DNA of 64,000 bases, taken from positions 229,961 to 293,960 of the forward strand of contig NZ_JANIDY010000003.1 of the NCBI RefSeq assembly GCF_026385525.1, given 5' to 3'. How positions within the stretch are numbered: the first letter of the stretch is position 1; each line of letters begins with the position of its first letter. The position numbers and the translations under genes were made by a program. This document shows, in pieces, positions 60,499-64,000 of the stretch. The notes beneath the pieces were generated by a model that was given only the letters and a program-made list of their open reading frames with translations, was not told the DNA's origin and made no database searches. Origin of the DNA: Bombella pluederhausensis. GTDB lineage: Bacteria > Pseudomonadota > Alphaproteobacteria > Acetobacterales > Acetobacteraceae.

Positions 60499-61104
60499 AT
60501 GCCGATTCTTGAGCCGACTGAGATATTGACGGGTCGCCTGCTGGTTGCCAGCCCTGTTCTTACGGGAACGGAGTTTGCCCAAACGGTTATCTATCTCTGT
60601 GCTCATTCCGAGGATGGGGCCATGGGGATGATCGTCAATCGTCGGCTGACCCATCCGGATATCAGTGAACTTCTGCGCCATTTGGATGTATCCCCCAACC
60701 CGCCACAGCGTCTTTTTGGTGTGGGTGTTGGTGGACCTGTGGAGCCGGGGCGTGGTTTTGTTCTTCACTCTCCGGAAGGTGTCAGCATCGGGCGGGGCAG
60801 GGCAGGTAATCGCCTGACCGTTCTGCCTGAAGCGGAGCCTGTGGCGGAGGTCAGTGCCAGTATCGAGATGATTAAAGAGCTCGCGGCTGGACGGGGGCCA
60901 CGCCGGGCCATGCTGCTGCTGGGTCATTCCTCATGGGCGGCGGGGCAATTGGAGGAGGAGATACTCCATGGCAATGCCTGGTATGTCGTCCCGGCGGATG
61001 AAGACATCGTGTTCGGGGCGGACCCTTCCACCAAATGGCAGCGGGCTCTGGCCAGTGTCGGGTTGGAGCCGTCTTCACTCTCCTCTGCGGTGGGGGAGGC
61101 ATAA
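60499..61104 (+). CDS. yqgE: UPF0301/AlgH family protein YqgE
   Basis: Protein of 201 aa. Family marks: GRLLVASPVLTGTEFAQTVI, LCAHSEDGAMGMIVNRRL, GGPVEPGRGFVLHS, and LLLGHSSWAAGQLEEEILHG. The function is not established; in Pseudomonas the homologue was tied to alginate control, and the family is found beside yqgF in many bacteria. The ATG at 60499 is five bases after AGAGG. yqgF is not adjacent. It is followed by the clpB promoter region. Confidence 0.93.
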   Translation: MPILEPTEILTGRLLVASPVLTGTEFAQTVIYLCAHSEDGAMGMIVNRRLTHPDISELLRHLDVSPNPPQRLFGVGVGGPVEPGRGFVLHSPEGVSIGRGRAGNRLTVLPEAEPVAEVSASIEMIKELAAGRGPRRAMLLLGHSSWAAGQLEEEILHGNAWYVVPADEDIVFGADPSTKWQRALASVGLEPSSLSSAVGEA

Positions 61105-61227
61105 GCTCCCTGCGGGGCTGCCTTTCTATTGCCTGCCATTCCTTTTCGTCTCAGAGTTCATTTGTCTGAAAGGTCCTGGAATCTCCTTGCAGACAGGTAT
61201 TTCTGCGTATGAATTCAGAAATACCCT

Positions 61228-61265
61228 CTTGAAACCAGTGGGATCGTGCCTAAATTTTAGGCACG
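61228..61265 (+). promoter_or_regulatory. Heat-shock (RpoH-type) promoter with overlapping palindrome before clpB
   Basis: CTTGAAA (61228-61234) and CCTAAAT (61249-61255) are separated by 17 bases counted from CTTG, close to the alphaproteobacterial RpoH promoter pattern (CTTG, 17-18 bases, CCTATAT). A perfect palindrome CGTGCCTAAA-t-TTTAGGCACG (61245-61265) covers the -10 box and the likely start site. The transcript would start near 61262, giving a leader of about 77 bases. Confidence 0.65.
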
Positions 61266-61338
61266 GTCTGTCGCCATATCGGGGCAGGCTGAACATTCAT
61301 CGCTGCCAAGGATGGGGCGAGAAGGAGAGGCAACTATC

Positions 61339-63939
61339 ATGGATATTCAGAAATTTACCGAGCGCAGTCAGGGTTTCATTCAGGCAGCCCAGACCATTGC
61401 TCTACGGGATTACCACCAGCAGCTGACGCCGGAGCATCTGCTCAAGGCCTTGCTGGATGACGAACAAGGGGCCGCTGCCGGTCTGATCCGTGCCGCCGGG
61501 GGAAACCCGAAGGCTGTTCAGCAGGCGAATGATGCGGCTCTTGCTAAGCTGCCGACCGTACGGGGCAGTGGGGCCTCTCAGCCTCAGCCAACGCCGGATT
61601 TCGTGCGGGTGCTGGATAGTGCCGAGGCTGCTGCCAAAGCTGCTGGTGACAGTTATGTAGCGCAGGATCGTCTGCTTGCCGGGATTGCTGCCAGCACGAC
61701 CGCCGCTGGCGAGGCACTGCGTCAGGGTAAGGCGTCTGCTCAGGCTCTGGAGAGTGCCATTGCTGCCGTTCGCAAAGGGCGGACCGTGGATTCCCCCTCT
61801 GCTGAAAATAACTTCGAAGCGCTGAAGAAATATGCTCGTGACGTGACGGCTCAAGCGCAGGAAGGCAAGCTGGACCCGGTCATCGGGCGTGATGAAGAAA
61901 TCCGCCGGGCTATTCAGGTTCTGGCACGCCGCAGCAAGAACAACCCGGTTCTGATTGGTGAGCCCGGTGTCGGTAAGACGGCCATTGTGGAAGGGCTGGC
62001 TCTGCGTATCGTCAATGGCGATGTGCCGGAGGCTCTGCGCAACAAGAAGCTGCTTTCCCTCGATATGGGCGCCCTGATTGCCGGTGCGAAATATCAGGGT
62101 GAGTTTGAGGAACGTCTGAAGGCCGTTCTCAAAGAGATTGAGAGCGCTGAAGGGCAGATCATTCTCTTTATTGATGAGATGCATACGCTCGTTGGGGCTG
62201 GTCGTTCCAGCGGGGCGATGGATGCGTCCAACCTCATCAAGCCGGAACTGGCTCGTGGTGTGCTGCACTGTCTTGGTGCTACGACTCTGGATGAGTATCG
62301 CAAATATATCGAGAAGGATGCCGCTCTGGCCCGCCGTTTCCAGCCGGTCTTTGTGGGTGAGCCTTCTGTTGCGGATACGATTTCTATCCTGCGTGGGATC
62401 AAGGAGAAGTACGAGCTGCATCACGGTGTGCGGATCACGGATAATGCACTGGTTTCCGCAGCGACCCTGTCCAACCGTTACATCACAGATCGCTTCCTGC
62501 CGGATAAGGCCATCGACTTGATTGATGAGGCTGCCAGCCGCCTGCGGATGCAGATTGACAGCAAGCCGGAAGCTCTGGATGAGCTGGATCGCCGTATCAT
62601 TCAGCTGAAGATTGAGCGTGAAGCCATCCGTAAGGAAGATGACACGGCTTCCCGTGAGCGTCTGGAAGCTCTGGAAGCAGAGCTGGCTGATCTTCAGGAG
62701 AAGTCTGATGCGATGAGTGCGGCATGGCATGCGGAGAAAGACCGCATGAATGCCGTGCAGAAATACAAGGAAGAACTCGACCATGCCCGGTCCGAGGTTG
62801 AGGTGGCGCAGCGTCAGGGGAATCTCCAGCGAGCTTCCGAGCTGATGTACAGCCGTATTCCTGAACTGGAACGGAAGATCGAGCAGGCCCAGCAGGCCGA
62901 GGCCCAGTCTGACGGCAATACGCTGTTCGCTGATACGGTGACGGATCAGGGAATCGCCGCTGTTGTCTCCCGCTGGACCGGCGTGCCGGTGGACCGGATG
63001 CTGGAAGGTGAACGTTCCAAGCTCATGCGTATGGAGTCCGTCCTGCGTGAGCGTGTTGTGGGGCAGGAATCGGCTCTTGTGGCTGTGTCCAATGCCGTGC
63101 GCCGTGCCCGTGCCGGGTTGCAGGATCCTAACCGCCCGATTGGTTCCTTCCTGTTCCTTGGTCCGACTGGTGTGGGTAAGACCGAGCTTGCCAAGACGCT
63201 GGCGCAGTTCCTCTTTGATGATGAACGTGCCTTGCTGCGGATCGACATGAGCGAGTTCATGGAGAAGCATTCCGTCTCCCGTCTGATCGGTGCCCCTCCG
63301 GGTTATGTCGGTTATGACGAAGGTGGTGTGCTGACCGAGGCCGTGCGGCGGCGTCCTTATCAGGTCATCCTCTTTGATGAGGTTGAGAAGGCGCATGAAG
63401 ATGTCTTCAACATTCTGCTTCAGGTGCTGGATGATGGTCGCCTGACGGATGGGCAGGGTCGTGTGGTGGATTTCCGCAATACGATCATCGTGCTGACCAG
63501 CAATCTCGGTTCCGAGATTCTGGCCCATCAGAAGGATGGTGAATCAACCGAGTCCGTGCGGGATGATGTGATGGAGGTTGTCCGGGCGCATTTCCGGCCG
63601 GAGTTCCTGAACCGTCTGGACGAGATCATTCTTTTCTCTCGTCTCCAGCGGGCTGACATGGGGCAGATTGTGGAAATCCAGCTTGGTCGCCTGCGGCATC
63701 TGCTGGCTGATCGCAAGATTACCCTGTCTCTGGATGAGAAGGCACGGGAGTGGATGGCCGAGGCTGGATATGATCCGGTCTATGGTGCCCGTCCTCTCAA
63801 GAGGGTGATTCAGCGTGCGCTGCAGAACCCGTTGGCTGGTCTCCTGCTGGAGGGCAGTATTCATGACGGGGATGAGATTACGGTCTCTGCCAACGATCAG
63901 GGGCTGCTCATAAATGGACAGTCCACTGTTGAGAACTGA
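61339..63939 (+). CDS. clpB: ATP-dependent disaggregase ClpB
   Basis: Hsp100 disaggregase of 866 aa, threading proteins out of aggregates together with DnaK. The N domain ([14 protein letters not shown]) is followed by AAA1 ([27 protein letters not shown]), a long coiled-coil middle domain (residues about 395-525) and AAA2 ([29 protein letters not shown]). The middle domain separates ClpB from ClpA/C. The ATG at 61339 has AGGAGAGG eight bases upstream. It has a heat-shock-type promoter and a terminator, so it is a single-gene unit. Confidence 0.98.
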   Translation: MDIQKFTERSQGFIQAAQTIALRDYHQQLTPEHLLKALLDDEQGAAAGLIRAAGGNPKAVQQANDAALAKLPTVRGSGASQPQPTPDFVRVLDSAEAAAKAAGDSYVAQDRLLAGIAASTTAAGEALRQGKASAQALESAIAAVRKGRTVDSPSAENNFEALKKYARDVTAQAQEGKLDPVIGRDEEIRRAIQVLARRSKNNPVLIGEPGVGKTAIVEGLALRIVNGDVPEALRNKKLLSLDMGALIAGAKYQGEFEERLKAVLKEIESAEGQIILFIDEMHTLVGAGRSSGAMDASNLIKPELARGVLHCLGATTLDEYRKYIEKDAALARRFQPVFVGEPSVADTISILRGIKEKYELHHGVRITDNALVSAATLSNRYITDRFLPDKAIDLIDEAASRLRMQIDSKPEALDELDRRIIQLKIEREAIRKEDDTASRERLEALEAELADLQEKSDAMSAAWHAEKDRMNAVQKYKEELDHARSEVEVAQRQGNLQRASELMYSRIPELERKIEQAQQAEAQSDGNTLFADTVTDQGIAAVVSRWTGVPVDRMLEGERSKLMRMESVLRERVVGQESALVAVSNAVRRARAGLQDPNRPIGSFLFLGPTGVGKTELAKTLAQFLFDDERALLRIDMSEFMEKHSVSRLIGAPPGYVGYDEGGVLTEAVRRRPYQVILFDEVEKAHEDVFNILLQVLDDGRLTDGQGRVVDFRNTIIVLTSNLGSEILAHQKDGESTESVRDDVMEVVRAHFRPEFLNRLDEIILFSRLQRADMGQIVEIQLGRLRHLLADRKITLSLDEKAREWMAEAGYDPVYGARPLKRVIQRALQNPLAGLLLEGSIHDGDEITVSANDQGLLINGQSTVEN

Positions 63940-63953
63940 GTGAATCGGTAAAG

Positions 63954-63987
63954 AACCGGCCCTCTGAAAAGGGGGCCGGTTTTTTTA
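63954..63987 (+). terminator. Rho-independent terminator of clpB
   Basis: AACCGGCCC (63954-63962) pairs with GGGCCGGTT (63973-63981), followed by a run of six further T. It lies 14 bases after the clpB stop. Confidence 0.93.
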
Positions 63988-64000
63988 TGTCTGGAATCAC

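Noticed and set aside
61402..63528. 708-codon open frame opposite clpB
   Set aside because: Antisense shadow of clpB; low-complexity Thr/His/Arg/Ile composition with no recognisable domain.
1..64000. CRISPR array, insertion sequence, prophage or toxin-antitoxin locus
   Set aside because: No regularly spaced repeats, transposase, integrase or phage structural genes were seen; all gaps are short.

Overview
This 64 kb window is an ordinary, gene-dense stretch of an alphaproteobacterial chromosome, most likely from an acetic acid bacterium (Acetobacteraceae). The evidence is a membrane dehydrogenase set of GMC flavoprotein, triheme cytochrome c and Tat-exported small subunit (4884-8836), a circularly permuted two-piece tmRNA, MucR and Fur regulators of alphaproteobacterial type, short-form HisZ, SspB, OlsB ornithine-lipid synthesis and a moderately high GC content. 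The genus cannot be fixed from the sequence; insect-associated genera such as Bombella are a guess. I see no insertion sequence, prophage, CRISPR array, plasmid gene or obvious genomic island.

Layout. 1-4610 (minus): RND efflux operon, transcribed permease, adaptor, outer-membrane lipoprotein (cut by the window edge). 4884-8836 (minus): gluconate-type dehydrogenase, small subunit, flavoprotein, cytochrome c, separated by a terminator from a lipoprotein and a probably frameshifted membrane protein (8978-10880). 10886-14098 (minus): hslO, argF and argD. 14320-15948: D-aminopeptidase (minus), then recX, a CHAP lipoprotein, tatA, ribF, ileS, lspA, a DUF3035/BamF-like lipoprotein, mutL and dld (plus, to 26620). 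26645-28482 (minus): DUF1643 protein and an SLT-SPOR lytic transglycosylase. 28726-29889 (plus): a 72-aa protein and a GT8-like glycosyltransferase. 30007-32150 (minus): AbrB-type membrane protein, sspB and the tmRNA gene. 32324-33549 (plus): thyX and a small membrane protein. Then fba (minus), and nfuA, rutE-like, tsaB, rimI, mucR, fur, olsB, lnt and an XRE regulator (plus, to 41812).

41825-46012 carries a phosphatase, a small lipoprotein, Trm112-like, LON-domain and CnoX genes, two identical tRNA-Gly genes and ppa. 46216-53600 (plus) holds tRNA-CAU, ettA, a GNAT gene, argC, tRNA-Leu, serC, hisZ and purA. 53672-56872 (minus) holds dapF, mtaB, ftsY and an unlisted 35-codon gene with a strong ribosome binding site and its own terminator. 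The end carries a methyltransferase, a DEAD-box helicase, ydfG, yqgE and clpB with a heat-shock-type promoter.

Several neighbours work together: tmRNA with SspB (tagging and delivery to ClpXP), lspA and lnt with the many lipoproteins, argC/argD/argF for arginine, and HslO, CnoX and ClpB for stress proteostasis. I found no convincing wholly new multi-gene system. The best leads are the 35-codon gene after ftsY, the ssrA-sspB arrangement, the AT-rich region in front of mucR, the palindrome laid over a heat-shock promoter before clpB, and the frameshifted membrane protein at 9816-10880.
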